Both the position numbers and the translations under genes were made by a program. Of a stretch of 64,000 nucleotides of DNA, positions 15,497-25,046 are shown piece by piece. The stretch covers positions 1 through 64,000 of the forward strand of contig JBEKYC010000007.1 in assembly GCA_049511415.1 (NCBI GenBank), read 5' to 3'. Each line of letters starts with the position of its first letter. Position 1 is the first letter of the stretch. Under the pieces are notes generated by a model. The model did not search any database, was not told the DNA's origin, and saw nothing but the letters and a program-made list of their open reading frames with translations. This DNA comes from Bog-159 sp049511415. Its GTDB lineage: Bacteria > Acidobacteriota > Terriglobia > Bryobacterales > Bryobacteraceae.

Positions 15497-17533
15497 TTGA
15501 AGAAACTCCGTCCGGCGATTGAGTTAGCTCTGGTCCTGGCGTGGCTGGCGCTGCTCTGGCTCCATCCGCATTCGACGCAACTGGCCTACGTCGGCCCTGG
15601 CGCCGGATTCGCATTCCTCGGCTCGCTTCTCAGCCTGATTGCCGGTTTCTTTCTGAGCGTTCTGGCGCTGCTGGCATGGCCCTTCCGCATGGCTTGGCAG
15701 ACATTGCGCCGGCGGCGCGGATATCGCCACGCGCGCGTGAAGCGGGCCATTTTTCTGGGGCTGGACGGACTCGATCCACGGGTGACCGAGCGGTTGATGG
15801 ACGCAGGCAAGCTGCCCAATCTGGCGCGTCTGCGCGCGGAGGGCAGCTACACGCGATTGCGCACCACGTTTCCGGCACTCTCGCCGGTGGCCTGGTCGAC
15901 GTTCGCCACCGGGGTCAGCCCGGCCAAGCATAACATTTTCGATTTTCTGGACCGTAGCCTGAAATCGTATCTGCCACAGCTCTCGTCGGCGCGCGTGGGC
16001 CAGCCCCGGCGGGTGCTGCGCGTGGGGCGCTGGCGTATCCCGCTTTCACGTCCATCGATCGAGCTGTTGCGCAAGAGCCAGCCATTCTGGAAGATTCTCG
16101 GTGCGCAGGGCATTACTTGCGCTATCCTGCGCGTGCCGATCACGTTTCCGCCGGAGAAGTTCGACGGGCGCATGCTGTCCGCTATGTGCACGCCGGACCT
16201 GAAGGGCACGCAGGGCAGTTTTTCGCAGTTCAGCACGCGCATCGAAGCGGCCACCTACGAAAACGGCAGCCGTTACCCCTTGCGGCGCGAGGCGCACGGC
16301 TTCGCGGGCGAGATCGAGGGACCGGCGGACACTTTCGTCGCGGATGCGCCGCTGCTTCGGATTCCATTCCACGTGATGCCGCGCAACGGCACGTTCGAGT
16401 TGCATGTGCAGGGGCAATGCTGCGGTCTCGTTCCCGGAGAATACACGGGCTGGCAGCGGCTCAAGTTCCGCACGGCGATCGGGGTGTGCGCCGCCGGTCT
16501 GGTGCGGTTTCTGGCGACCGAGACCGGGCCTGAGTTCAGCCTTTACATGACGCCGATCAACATCGATCCGGAGCGGCCCGCGCTGCCCATCAGCCATCCG
16601 CCGTTTTACGCGGCATACCTGGCCAATCTGCTCGGACCCTATGCGACTGTGGGAATGGCGGAAGATACCTGGGCGCTGAACGAGGGTGCTATCGACGAAG
16701 ACGCCTTCCTGCGGCAGGCCTGGGATATTTTCGCCGAGCGCGAAGGCATGTTTCTGGACGCGATCGAGAACACTCCGCGCGGCGTGGTGGCTTGCGTTTT
16801 CGACACCAGCGACCGCATTCAGCACATGTTTTACCGCCGCACGGGGACGGCCGATCCGCACGCAGGTGCGATCGATGAAATGTACCAGCGGATGGATGCA
16901 CTGGTGGGCAAGGCGATGGCCGCGGCCAACGAAGGTACCGCGCTATTTGTGCTTTCCGATCACGGCTTCTGCGCGTTCCGCCGCGGCGTGAATATCAATT
17001 CGTGGCTGCGCGACAACGGCTATTTGCATTTGAAGAACGGCGAAGTGGATTGGAGCCGCACGCGCGCCTACGCCCTGGGACTCGGCGGTTTTTATCTGAA
17101 CATGAAAGGCCGCGAAGCGCTCGGCATCGTCGAAGCTCGTGACGCCGCGCCCCTGAAAGCAGAAATCATCGCGCGGCTCGGCGCCGTGCGGGATACGGAT
17201 GGCAGCGCGCCGATCCGAAACGTATACGCCACCGAATCCCTCTATCGCGGACCCTATCTCGACGCCGCGCCGGATTTCATCGTCGGGTATAACGATGGCT
17301 ACCGTTGCTCGTGGGAGGCGGCGGTGGGGAAGGTTTCGGCGCAAGTGATCGAAGACAATCCGAAGGCCTGGAGCGGGGATCATTGCGTCGATCCGGCACT
17401 GGTGCCGGGTGTGCTGTTTTCCAATCGGAAGATCGCCGCGTCCGATCCCGGAATCGAGGATCTGGCGCCCACCGCGCTGGCACTTTTCGGTGTGCCGCGT
17501 CCCGCGTGGATGGAAGGAAAGCCGCTCGTATGA
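15497..17533 (+). CDS. Membrane-anchored AlkP-superfamily phosphodiesterase
   Basis: A 678-residue protein. Two N-terminal hydrophobic helices (about residues 5-25 and 35-65) anchor it. A type I phosphodiesterase/nucleotide pyrophosphatase domain follows: metal and nucleophile region 'FLGLDGLDPRVTERLMDAG' and 'FPALSPVAWSTFATGVSPAK', then 'VFDTSDRIQHMFYR', 'FVLSDHGFCAFRRGVN' and 'WSGDHCVDPALVPGVLFSN'. These carry the Asp/His ligands of a two-metal site. The substrate is unknown; phospholipid head groups, glycan phosphates or nucleotides are possible. The start is TTG 15497, directly after a TATAAT box. It overlaps the next gene, a paralogue, by 4 nt. Confidence 0.85.
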   Translation: MKKLRPAIELALVLAWLALLWLHPHSTQLAYVGPGAGFAFLGSLLSLIAGFFLSVLALLAWPFRMAWQTLRRRRGYRHARVKRAIFLGLDGLDPRVTERLMDAGKLPNLARLRAEGSYTRLRTTFPALSPVAWSTFATGVSPAKHNIFDFLDRSLKSYLPQLSSARVGQPRRVLRVGRWRIPLSRPSIELLRKSQPFWKILGAQGITCAILRVPITFPPEKFDGRMLSAMCTPDLKGTQGSFSQFSTRIEAATYENGSRYPLRREAHGFAGEIEGPADTFVADAPLLRIPFHVMPRNGTFELHVQGQCCGLVPGEYTGWQRLKFRTAIGVCAAGLVRFLATETGPEFSLYMTPINIDPERPALPISHPPFYAAYLANLLGPYATVGMAEDTWALNEGAIDEDAFLRQAWDIFAEREGMFLDAIENTPRGVVACVFDTSDRIQHMFYRRTGTADPHAGAIDEMYQRMDALVGKAMAAANEGTALFVLSDHGFCAFRRGVNINSWLRDNGYLHLKNGEVDWSRTRAYALGLGGFYLNMKGREALGIVEARDAAPLKAEIIARLGAVRDTDGSAPIRNVYATESLYRGPYLDAAPDFIVGYNDGYRCSWEAAVGKVSAQVIEDNPKAWSGDHCVDPALVPGVLFSNRKIAASDPGIEDLAPTALALFGVPRPAWMEGKPLV

Positions 17534-19395
17534 TGCGTGCCGGCGCGGCGCTGTGCGCATGCCTGGCGCTGGCGAACTGCGCTTGTCGCGGCTCACGACC
17601 CATCGGCAAGAAGATCATCGTGCTGGGCATCGACGCCATGGATCCGAAGTTCCTGGAGCGTCACTGGGATGCGCTGCCCAACCTGGATCACCTGCGCCGC
17701 AGCGGCGACTTTGAGCGCCTGGCAACTACCGTGCCGCCGCAGAGTCCGGTGGCATGGTCTACCTTCATCACCGGCCTCGATCCGGGCGGGCATGGCGTCT
17801 TCGACTTCGTCCACCGAGATCCGCAAACCATGGAGCCGCTCTCGTCGATGGCGGATATGGAACCGCCGCGGCACACACTCGCGATCGGCCCGTATTTGTT
17901 GCCGCTCTCTTCCGGTCGCGTGCGCCGGTTTCTGCGCGGCGAAGCGTTCTGGCAACTGCTGGATGCCGCCTGCGTGCCCGCGACGCTGTTGCGCATGCCC
18001 AATAATTTCCCGCCGCTTGAAACGCGCAGCCGGACGCTGTCCGGCATGGGCACGCCGGATATGCGCGGCACTTTCGGGACGTTCGGCTTCTTCACCGACG
18101 ATCCGCTGGAAACGGCGCGGACAGTGCCTGGCGGCCGCGTCATTCCGGTGGCGATGGACCGCGACCGCGCCGAACTGGTGATTGAAGGTCCCGATAATTC
18201 GCTGCGCAAGGACCACGCGGTGTCGACCGTTACAATAGTGATGACCCGCGATTCCGCAAATCCAGCCGCGCTTTTCGAAGTCCAGGGCCAGCGGTTCATT
18301 CTGCGCCAGGGTGAATGGTCGGACTGGATTCGCGTACGATTTCCCATCGTGCCCGTTCTGAAGTCGGCGGCAGGCATGTTCCGGGTTTTTGCGAAAGAAC
18401 TGCGGCCGGATCTGCGCATCTATGTCTCGCCGGTCAACATCGACCCGTTCGATCCGGAGCTTCCCATCTCGACGCCGGCGTCGTACAGCCGCGAACTGGC
18501 GGAGGCTATCGGCCCGTATTACACGCAGGGAATCGCGGAAGACACCGAGGCGCTGCGTGCCGGGGTGCTCACCCGTGACGAGTTTCACATGCAGATCCGC
18601 CAGGTGGCCGACGAGCAGTTTCGCATGTTGGATTACGCTTTGGCGCACTTTGAAAGCGGCGTGCTGTTCCTGCATTATCTTGGAGTGGATCAGGAATCGC
18701 ACGTCTCCTGGGGCACGCACGAAGACGATTTGCTGGCGACTTACAAACGGGTAGACGTTGAGGTCGGCCGCGTGATGCGGCGCGCGCCCGATGCCACCCT
18801 GCTGGTGATCTCCGATCACGGCTTCGCGTCATTCACCCGCGCGGTGAATCTGAACACTTGGCTCCAGCGCGAGGGCTATCTGGCGATTGACAATCGGGAA
18901 AACGTGGATTGGCCGCACACACGGGCTTATGGGCTCGGTTTGAATGCGCTATATCTGAACCTGGCGGGACGCGAACGCTGGGGCATCGTGCCTGCCGGTC
19001 AGCGCGACCAATTGGCGGCGGAGCTTGCGGCGCGCCTGACCGATCTCCACGATCCGCTCAACGGCCATGCGGTAGTGGCGCGGGTTTACGATGCACGCCG
19101 CATCTATCATGGCGCGGCGGTGGATTCCGCGCCCGACCTGATCGTGGGCTGGGCCGACGGATATCGCACCTCGTGGCGGAGCGCGCTGGGCGGCGTGCCG
19201 CCAGGCGTGATCGAAGACAATCAGGATGAATGGCGCGGCGATCATTGCATCGCGGCGGAACTGGTGCCGGGAGTTTTCCTGAGCAATCGCAAAGCCCGCA
19301 TCCACGATCTTTGGCTGGGGGACGTGACGGTTACGCTGTTGCATGAATTCGGCGTGGGCCCCGCGCCAGGCATGCGTGGACACGCGATATTCTGA
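17530..19395 (+). CDS. Lipoprotein AlkP-superfamily phosphodiesterase, paralogue of the gene before it
   Basis: A 621-residue protein with a lipoprotein-type signal ('ALCACLALANCACRGS', likely lipid-modified Cys in 'LANC') and the same phosphodiesterase domain as its neighbour: 'VLGIDAMDPKFLERHWD', 'PPQSPVAWSTFITGLDPGG', 'LLVISDHGFASFTRAVNLN' and 'WRGDHCIAAELVPGVFLSN'. The ATG overlaps the stop of the first gene (ATGA). The two proteins clearly come from a tandem duplication but use different anchors, one by helices and one by lipid. They may act on opposite faces of the periplasm or on related substrates. Confidence 0.85.
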   Translation: MMRAGAALCACLALANCACRGSRPIGKKIIVLGIDAMDPKFLERHWDALPNLDHLRRSGDFERLATTVPPQSPVAWSTFITGLDPGGHGVFDFVHRDPQTMEPLSSMADMEPPRHTLAIGPYLLPLSSGRVRRFLRGEAFWQLLDAACVPATLLRMPNNFPPLETRSRTLSGMGTPDMRGTFGTFGFFTDDPLETARTVPGGRVIPVAMDRDRAELVIEGPDNSLRKDHAVSTVTIVMTRDSANPAALFEVQGQRFILRQGEWSDWIRVRFPIVPVLKSAAGMFRVFAKELRPDLRIYVSPVNIDPFDPELPISTPASYSRELAEAIGPYYTQGIAEDTEALRAGVLTRDEFHMQIRQVADEQFRMLDYALAHFESGVLFLHYLGVDQESHVSWGTHEDDLLATYKRVDVEVGRVMRRAPDATLLVISDHGFASFTRAVNLNTWLQREGYLAIDNRENVDWPHTRAYGLGLNALYLNLAGRERWGIVPAGQRDQLAAELAARLTDLHDPLNGHAVVARVYDARRIYHGAAVDSAPDLIVGWADGYRTSWRSALGGVPPGVIEDNQDEWRGDHCIAAELVPGVFLSNRKARIHDLWLGDVTVTLLHEFGVGPAPGMRGHAIF

Positions 19396-19401
19396 AGGGT
19401 T

Positions 19402-19590
19402 GTGGGTTCCAATATCAAATTAAAGAAAGACCTCTGGGCGAGGCTGACCAAAGCCGCGTCGGCCGCGGGCTACAGCTCGCCAGAAGAATTCGTGGAACAC
19501 GTGCTGGAGCGCGAAGTGGCCAAATTGGAGGCGGATCAGCCCAGTGAGGAAGTCATCCGCAGATTGAAAGGCCTTGGGTATATCGACTGA
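19402..19590 (+). CDS. 62-residue protein, ribbon-helix-helix-like
   Basis: A short protein with the pattern 'IKLKKDLWARLTKAASAAG' followed by 'SPEEFVEHVLEREVAKLE', as in small ribbon-helix-helix proteins, and ending in 'RRLKGLGYID'. That last segment resembles the C-terminal tail of many AlkP-superfamily and sulfatase enzymes. The start is GTG 19402, 6 nt after the phosphodiesterase stop, and the end overlaps the next gene by 17 nt. It could be a local regulator or a detached tail of the upstream enzymes. I cannot decide between these. Confidence 0.65.
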   Translation: MGSNIKLKKDLWARLTKAASAAGYSSPEEFVEHVLEREVAKLEADQPSEEVIRRLKGLGYID

Positions 19591-20296
19591 ATACGGTCTG
19601 AGCCTGACCGCCATTGCCGCGATCTGCGGCGTGGTGTGGCTGTGGGTCTTCCGGCGCTTCGCCGACCGGGAGCGCGTCTCACAGGCCAAGCGCCAGGTGC
19701 GTGCGCGGCTTTACGCCATGCGCCTCTACGGCAGCGAGCCGGCGGTAGTGTTCCGCGCGCAGGGGCAACTGCTGCTCTGGAACGCGCGATACCTGGCGCT
19801 GATGTGGCGTCCCGCCGCGTGGCTCCTCCTGCCCGGCATCGTTTTGTTCACCCAACTCGATAACGTGTACGGACGGCGTCCCCTGGCGCGCGGCGAATCG
19901 GCCGTGGTGACGGCGCAATTGGGCGGTGGCGCTGACCTGAACGATACCGCACTGACGGGCAAAGGCGTCGTCGTGGAGACACCGGCGGTGCGGCTCAGCG
20001 AGTTGCGCCAGGTGTGCTGGCGGGTGCGCGCGAGCGATACCACTTCCGGCAGCGTCATTCTGCGGACGGGAAACGTCGCCGCAAACAAAGCTGTGAAGAG
20101 CGGGCCGGGGTTGGACTACGCCTCCGAATCGAGCTTCATATCGCTCGGCGGACCCGTGCATTGGATCGAAGTTTTGTACCCAGCCGCCCACCTCCGGCTT
20201 ATGGGACATAATGTTCGATGGCAGGTCTGGTTCCTGGGTGTGAGCCTGCTGATCGCGGTCGCGGCCAGCAGAGCGTTTCCGAGCCTCCGCCTGTAA
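19574..20296 (+). CDS. Membrane protein of the phosphodiesterase cluster, function unknown
   Basis: A 240-residue protein with an N-terminal helix ('LTAIAAICGVVWLWVFRRF'), a central helix ('AAWLLLPGIVLFTQL'), a periplasmic strand-rich domain of ~100 residues and a C-terminal helix ('WQVWFLGVSLLIAVAASRA'). The start is TTG 19574, inside the 62-residue gene. I recognise no enzyme motif. As the last gene of the cluster, it may be a scaffold or partner of the two phosphodiesterases. Confidence 0.65.
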   Translation: MGISTEYGLSLTAIAAICGVVWLWVFRRFADRERVSQAKRQVRARLYAMRLYGSEPAVVFRAQGQLLLWNARYLALMWRPAAWLLLPGIVLFTQLDNVYGRRPLARGESAVVTAQLGGGADLNDTALTGKGVVVETPAVRLSELRQVCWRVRASDTTSGSVILRTGNVAANKAVKSGPGLDYASESSFISLGGPVHWIEVLYPAAHLRLMGHNVRWQVWFLGVSLLIAVAASRAFPSLRL

Positions 20297-20298
20297 CA

Positions 20299-20326
20299 TT
20301 TACCTTGCTTTGCAACATCTTATACT
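20299..20326 (+). promoter_or_regulatory. Candidate promoter of the efflux operon
   Basis: TTTACC (20299-20304), a 16-nt spacer and TATACT (20321-20326) end 9 nt before ATG 20336. There is no clear Shine-Dalgarno, so the mRNA would have almost no leader. Confidence 0.4.
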
Positions 20327-20335
20327 GAAGAACAT

Positions 20336-21733
20336 ATGAACCAAGAAAGACCGACTGCCTTGGACCCATCCGCGCCTCCGCGCCCGGCAACCACGCATAC
20401 CCCAGTTCCACCGCGAGTTGCCCCGGACGGCGGGGGGCCGCGGCGCTCCCGCCGCGGTTGGGTCTGGTTCCTTATCTTACTCCTGGCAGCGGGCGCCGCT
20501 TATTATTTCTGGTCTCGAAAGCCGTCCGGGTCCGCCGACGGCAAAGGCGCCGCGGGGCCGGGCGCGAATTCCAAGAAGGGGTTCGGGGCCATACCGGTCG
20601 TCGCCACGCAAGCCCGCAAGGGCAGCATTCCCGTCTATATCATGGGCCTCGGACTCGTCACGCCGATTTACACCGTCCAGATACAGAGCCGCGTTGCCGG
20701 CGAATTGATGCAGGTCTACTTCAAGGAAGGCGATCTGGTGCAGAAGGGCGACCCGCTGGTGGAGATCGATCCCCGCCCGTACGAGGCGGCGTTGACCCAA
20801 GCCGAAGGACAACTGGTCCGCGATAAAGCCCTGCTTGAAAATGCGCGCATCGATCTGGCGCGGTACAAAACGCTGGTGGCGCAGAATGCCGTTCCCGAAC
20901 AGCAATATGCCACACAAGAGGCTTTGGTCACGCAGGATGAGGGCGTCGTGAAATACGATCAAGGTCTGATCGACGCCGCCAAAGTCAACATCGTCTACTG
21001 CCATATCAAGGCGCCCATCACGGGGCGTGTCGGACTGCGTCTGGTCGATCCGGGCAACGTCGTGCAAGCCCCCAATTCCAACGCGCTCTTGGTGATCACG
21101 CAGGTGGATCCGATCAGCGTGATTTTTACGGTGGCCGAGGATGCGCTTCCGGTGGTGGTGCAGAAGATCAATGCCGGACAACACCTGGCCACGGACGGCT
21201 TTGATCGCTGGTCGCACGTGCTTTTGTCGCATGGGAGGTTGGAAACCGTGGACAATCAGATCGATCCCACCACCGGCACCTTGCGGCTGCGGGCCAACTT
21301 CGACAACAAGGCCAACAAGCTGTTCCCGAACCAGTTTGTGAATGTGCGCCTGTTGGTGCAGTTGAAAACGGGGGTCACGCTTTTGCCCACGGCCGCCGTC
21401 CAGCACAACTCGCAAAGCACTTATGTATTTCTGGTTAAGCCGGATTCGAGCGTAACCGTGCGAACCATCACGATTGGCACGGTGGAAGGCAATGACAGCG
21501 AAGTGACTTCGGGCTTGCAGCCCGGTGACAAGATCGTCATGACCGGAGTCGATAAACTCACCGAGGGGACCAAGGTATCCGCGCATTTGACCAATGACTC
21601 CGGAGGCAGTGGAACCGGCGGCGGCAACTACCCGGCGAGCAGTTACCCGTCGAACGGGACTCCCGCGGGCACCGGCAGCGCTCCGGGCGCCCCGCACGGG
21701 AACGGCAGCGGCAAGACCCACAAGGCAAGCTAG
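20336..21733 (+). CDS. RND efflux periplasmic adaptor (MdtA/HlyD family)
   Basis: A 465-residue membrane-fusion protein. A Pro-rich cytoplasmic N-terminus leads to a single helix ('WVWFLILLLAAGAAYYFW', ~residues 42-60). Next come the barrel-sandwich half motif 'YTVQIQSRVAGELMQVYFKE', a coiled-coil hairpin, 'IKAPITGRVGLRLVDPGNVV', a beta-barrel and the membrane-proximal domain 'GNDSEVTSGLQPGDKIVMTG'. The last ~50 residues are Gly/Ser/Pro-rich and probably disordered. It would bridge the inner-membrane pumps and the outer-membrane factor encoded downstream. The stop is directly followed by the ATG of the first pump gene. Confidence 0.93.
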   Translation: MNQERPTALDPSAPPRPATTHTPVPPRVAPDGGGPRRSRRGWVWFLILLLAAGAAYYFWSRKPSGSADGKGAAGPGANSKKGFGAIPVVATQARKGSIPVYIMGLGLVTPIYTVQIQSRVAGELMQVYFKEGDLVQKGDPLVEIDPRPYEAALTQAEGQLVRDKALLENARIDLARYKTLVAQNAVPEQQYATQEALVTQDEGVVKYDQGLIDAAKVNIVYCHIKAPITGRVGLRLVDPGNVVQAPNSNALLVITQVDPISVIFTVAEDALPVVVQKINAGQHLATDGFDRWSHVLLSHGRLETVDNQIDPTTGTLRLRANFDNKANKLFPNQFVNVRLLVQLKTGVTLLPTAAVQHNSQSTYVFLVKPDSSVTVRTITIGTVEGNDSEVTSGLQPGDKIVMTGVDKLTEGTKVSAHLTNDSGGSGTGGGNYPASSYPSNGTPAGTGSAPGAPHGNGSGKTHKAS

Positions 21734-24700
21734 ATGAGCCCGTCCCGCATTTTTATTCTGCGGCCTATCGCCACGTCTCTGCTTATGGTGGCGATCATGC
21801 TGACCGGCCTGGTGGCCTACAAGCAACTACCGATTTCGGCGCTGCCAGAAGTCGACTATCCGACGATCCAGGTGATCACGTTCTATCCGGGGGCCAGTCC
21901 GGATGTGATGGCATCTTCGGTGACTGCTCCGCTCGAGCGCCAGTTCGGCCAGGTTCCCGGCTTACAGCAGATGACCTCCACCAGTTCGGACGGTAGTTCG
22001 GTGATCACGCTGCAATTCAATCTCAGCCTGAACATCGATGTGGCCGAGCAGGAGGTGCAGCAATCCATCAACGCCTCCGGAACTTACCTGCCCGTGGATC
22101 TGCCGACGCCGCCCATCTACAGCAAGTCGAATCCGGCCGATACACCAATTCTGACGCTGGCCATGAGTTCCCATACCATGGCGCTCTCGGCGGTGGAGGA
22201 TCTGGCCGATACGCGGTTGGCGCCCAAAATCTCCCAATTGCCGGGTGTGGGGCTGGTGAGCATCAGCGGCGGGCAGAAGCCGGCCGTGCGCATCCAAGCC
22301 AACCCAACGGCCATGGCCTCCTATGGCATCAACCTGGAGGATCTGCGCACTGCGATCGTAGCCGCCAACGTAAACCAGGCCAAGGGAAATTTCGACGGCA
22401 CGCATCAGGCATACCAAATCGGGGCTAACGATCAGTTGCTTTCCAGCGCGGATTATAAGCCCATGATTGTGGCTTACCGGAATAACGCGCCGGTGAAGTT
22501 GACGGACGTCGCCAACGTGGTCGACGATACTGAGAATTCCCGGCAGGCTGCCTGGATGAACAACCAGCCGGCGGTGATCGTGAACATCCAGCGCCAGCCG
22601 GGCGCCAACATCATCGCGGTGGTCGATCGCATCAAGCTGCTCTTGCCGCAGTTGACCGTGAACCTGCCGCGAGCGGTCGACGTCAAGATCCTGACTGACA
22701 GAACCAATACTATTCGCGCCTCCGTGTCGGACGTGCAGTTTGAACTGGGCCTGACCGTGGTGCTGGTGGTGCTGGTCATGTTCCTGTTCTTGCGCAACGT
22801 GTCGGCCACCATTATCCCCAGTATCGCGGTGCCGCTCTCGCTGGTCGGCACCCTGGGCGTGATGTACATGCTGGGCTATAGCCTGAACAATCTGACACTG
22901 ATGGCGTTGACCATCGCCACCGGATTCGTGGTGGACGACGCCATCGTGATGATCGAGAACATCACCCGCTATATCGAGGAGGGCGAGGCGCCCATGAAAG
23001 CGGCTCTACGCGGCTCCGCGCAGATCGGGTTCACGATCATCTCGCTGACCATCTCGCTCATTGCGGTGCTGATCCCGCTATTGTTCATGGGTGATATCGT
23101 GGGCCGGCTCTTCCGCGAATTCGCCGTCACGCTGAGCGTCACCATCCTGGTGTCGGCCGTGGTTTCGCTGACCTTGACGCCCATGATGGCTTCCAAGCTT
23201 TTGAAACACGTTCCCGAAGGCAGCCAGGGCCGTTTTTATCATGCTTCCGAGCGGGCCTTCAACGGGATCGTCGCTTTCTACGGCCGGACCTTGCAGTTCG
23301 TTTTGCGATTCCAGACCATCACGCTGCTGGTGGCGGTGGCCACCCTGGTGGTAACCATCCTGCTGTTCATCAGAATTCCAAAAGGTTTCTTTCCGATTCA
23401 GGACACCGGCGTGATCCAGGGCATTTCGGAAGCCGCCCAGACCGTGTCGTTCACGGAGATGTCCAATGAGCAGCAGGCGCTGGCCCGCATCATCCTGAAA
23501 GATCCGGCGGTGGAGAGCCTGTCTTCGTTTATCGGCATCGACGGCACCAACACCACCCTGAACAGCGGCCGCATTCAGATTAACCTGAAGCCCCTCGATG
23601 AGCGTAAGATCAACGCCAGCGACGTGATCCGGCGGCTGCAGCCGGAGTTGGAGACGGTACCCGGAATCACATTGTACATGCAGCCGGTGCAGGACATCAC
23701 CGTGGAAGACCGCGTGAGCCGCACCGAATTCCAGTACACTCTGGAAGATGCCAACGCCGATGAACTGAATCGCTTCGCGCCGCAAATGATCGAAAAACTC
23801 AAGCAGGCTCCCGAACTGCGCGACGTGACCAGCGATCAGGAGGTGGGTGGCTTGCGCGCCACGCTTGCCTATGACCGCGAGACGGCCTACCGGTTGGGAA
23901 TTACGCCCTCGGAGATCGATCAGACGCTCTACGATGCTTACGGCCAGCGTCAGGTATCCACCATGTTCACGCAGTTGAACCAATACCATGTCGTGCTGGA
24001 GGTAGATCCGAAATTCGAGAAAAATCCACTCAACCTGCGCGACCTGTATATCCGGACGGGCATGGGACCTTCCGCGAACGCGAGCGGAATGGTTTCCGGC
24101 GGCTCCAGCACCACGCAAACTTTCGGACCGCAGGCGGGCGCCTCATCCTCGCTGGCCAGCGCTTCCACGGCATCCAGTGCCTTCGGTGCGTCGATTGCGT
24201 CCAGCAACGTGTTTGGCGCCACGCCGTCGTCGGCCACGGCATTTCCCAACGGCGGCCAGGTGCCGCTCAGCGCCTTTACCCATCTGGAGATGACCAGCGC
24301 GCCCATCACCGTGAATCACCAGGGGCAGTTCCCGGTGATTACGCTATCTTTCAACCTGGCGCCGGATGCATCGTTGGGCGACGGTGTAAATGCCGTGAAC
24401 CGGGTCAAGACCGAGATGAACATGCCGCCCAGCATCCAGGCCGCTTTTCAGGGGACGGCGGAGGCGTTTCTAGCATCGTTGGCGAATGAGCCGGTGCTGA
24501 TCCTGGCGGCGCTGGTTACCGTGTATATCGTGTTGGGGGTGCTGTATGAAAGCTACATCCATCCCATCACGATCCTTTCCACGCTGCCTTCCGCGGGAGT
24601 TGGCGCGCTGCTCTCTCTCTCGCTTTTCAATCAGGATTTCAGCGTGATCTCGCTCATCGGCATCATCCTGCTGATCGGGATTGTAAAGAAGAACGGCATC

Positions 24701-25036
24701 ATGATGATTGATTTCGCGCTGGACGCGGAGCGCAAGGATGGCATGCCCGCCGTGGACGCGATTTATCAAGCCTGCCTGCTGCGATTCCGGCCGATCATGA
24801 TGACTACCATGGCTGCGTTGCTGGGAGCCGTGCCGCTGGCGTTTGGCAGCGGCACCGGTTCCGAACTGCGCCGCCCGTTGGGCATTACCATGATTGGCGG
24901 CCTGATTTTCAGCCAGGCTTTGACGCTCTATACCACGCCGGTAATCTACCTTTGGTTCGACCGCCTGGCGCAGCGGTTCTCGCGCCAGGAACGTCCCGCC
25001 CCCGATGCGGGCGCCGAACCTCTTGGGGCCCAGTGA
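21734..25036 (+). CDS. RND efflux pump subunit, MdtB-like, with a Ser/Ala-rich insert
   Basis: An 1,100-residue RND transporter with the usual 12 helices and two periplasmic loops: 'PISALPEVDYPTIQV', 'GASPDVMASSVTAPLERQFG', 'TGFVVDDAIVMIENITRYIE' (helix-4 proton-relay Asp pair), 'FFPIQDTGVIQGISEA', 'ILSTLPSAGVGALLSLSLF' and 'LIGIVKKNGIMMIDFAL'. It is ~60 residues longer than its partner. The extra length is a low-complexity Ser/Ala/Gly stretch near residues 776-845, in the porter domain. Paired RND genes behind one adaptor match the MdtABC layout, where B and C form a mixed trimer. Exported compounds are unknown. Confidence 0.93.
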   Translation: MSPSRIFILRPIATSLLMVAIMLTGLVAYKQLPISALPEVDYPTIQVITFYPGASPDVMASSVTAPLERQFGQVPGLQQMTSTSSDGSSVITLQFNLSLNIDVAEQEVQQSINASGTYLPVDLPTPPIYSKSNPADTPILTLAMSSHTMALSAVEDLADTRLAPKISQLPGVGLVSISGGQKPAVRIQANPTAMASYGINLEDLRTAIVAANVNQAKGNFDGTHQAYQIGANDQLLSSADYKPMIVAYRNNAPVKLTDVANVVDDTENSRQAAWMNNQPAVIVNIQRQPGANIIAVVDRIKLLLPQLTVNLPRAVDVKILTDRTNTIRASVSDVQFELGLTVVLVVLVMFLFLRNVSATIIPSIAVPLSLVGTLGVMYMLGYSLNNLTLMALTIATGFVVDDAIVMIENITRYIEEGEAPMKAALRGSAQIGFTIISLTISLIAVLIPLLFMGDIVGRLFREFAVTLSVTILVSAVVSLTLTPMMASKLLKHVPEGSQGRFYHASERAFNGIVAFYGRTLQFVLRFQTITLLVAVATLVVTILLFIRIPKGFFPIQDTGVIQGISEAAQTVSFTEMSNEQQALARIILKDPAVESLSSFIGIDGTNTTLNSGRIQINLKPLDERKINASDVIRRLQPELETVPGITLYMQPVQDITVEDRVSRTEFQYTLEDANADELNRFAPQMIEKLKQAPELRDVTSDQEVGGLRATLAYDRETAYRLGITPSEIDQTLYDAYGQRQVSTMFTQLNQYHVVLEVDPKFEKNPLNLRDLYIRTGMGPSANASGMVSGGSSTTQTFGPQAGASSSLASASTASSAFGASIASSNVFGATPSSATAFPNGGQVPLSAFTHLEMTSAPITVNHQGQFPVITLSFNLAPDASLGDGVNAVNRVKTEMNMPPSIQAAFQGTAEAFLASLANEPVLILAALVTVYIVLGVLYESYIHPITILSTLPSAGVGALLSLSLFNQDFSVISLIGIILLIGIVKKNGIMMIDFALDAERKDGMPAVDAIYQACLLRFRPIMMTTMAALLGAVPLAFGSGTGSELRRPLGITMIGGLIFSQALTLYTTPVIYLWFDRLAQRFSRQERPAPDAGAEPLGAQ

Positions 25037-25046
25037 GAGCGCGCCC

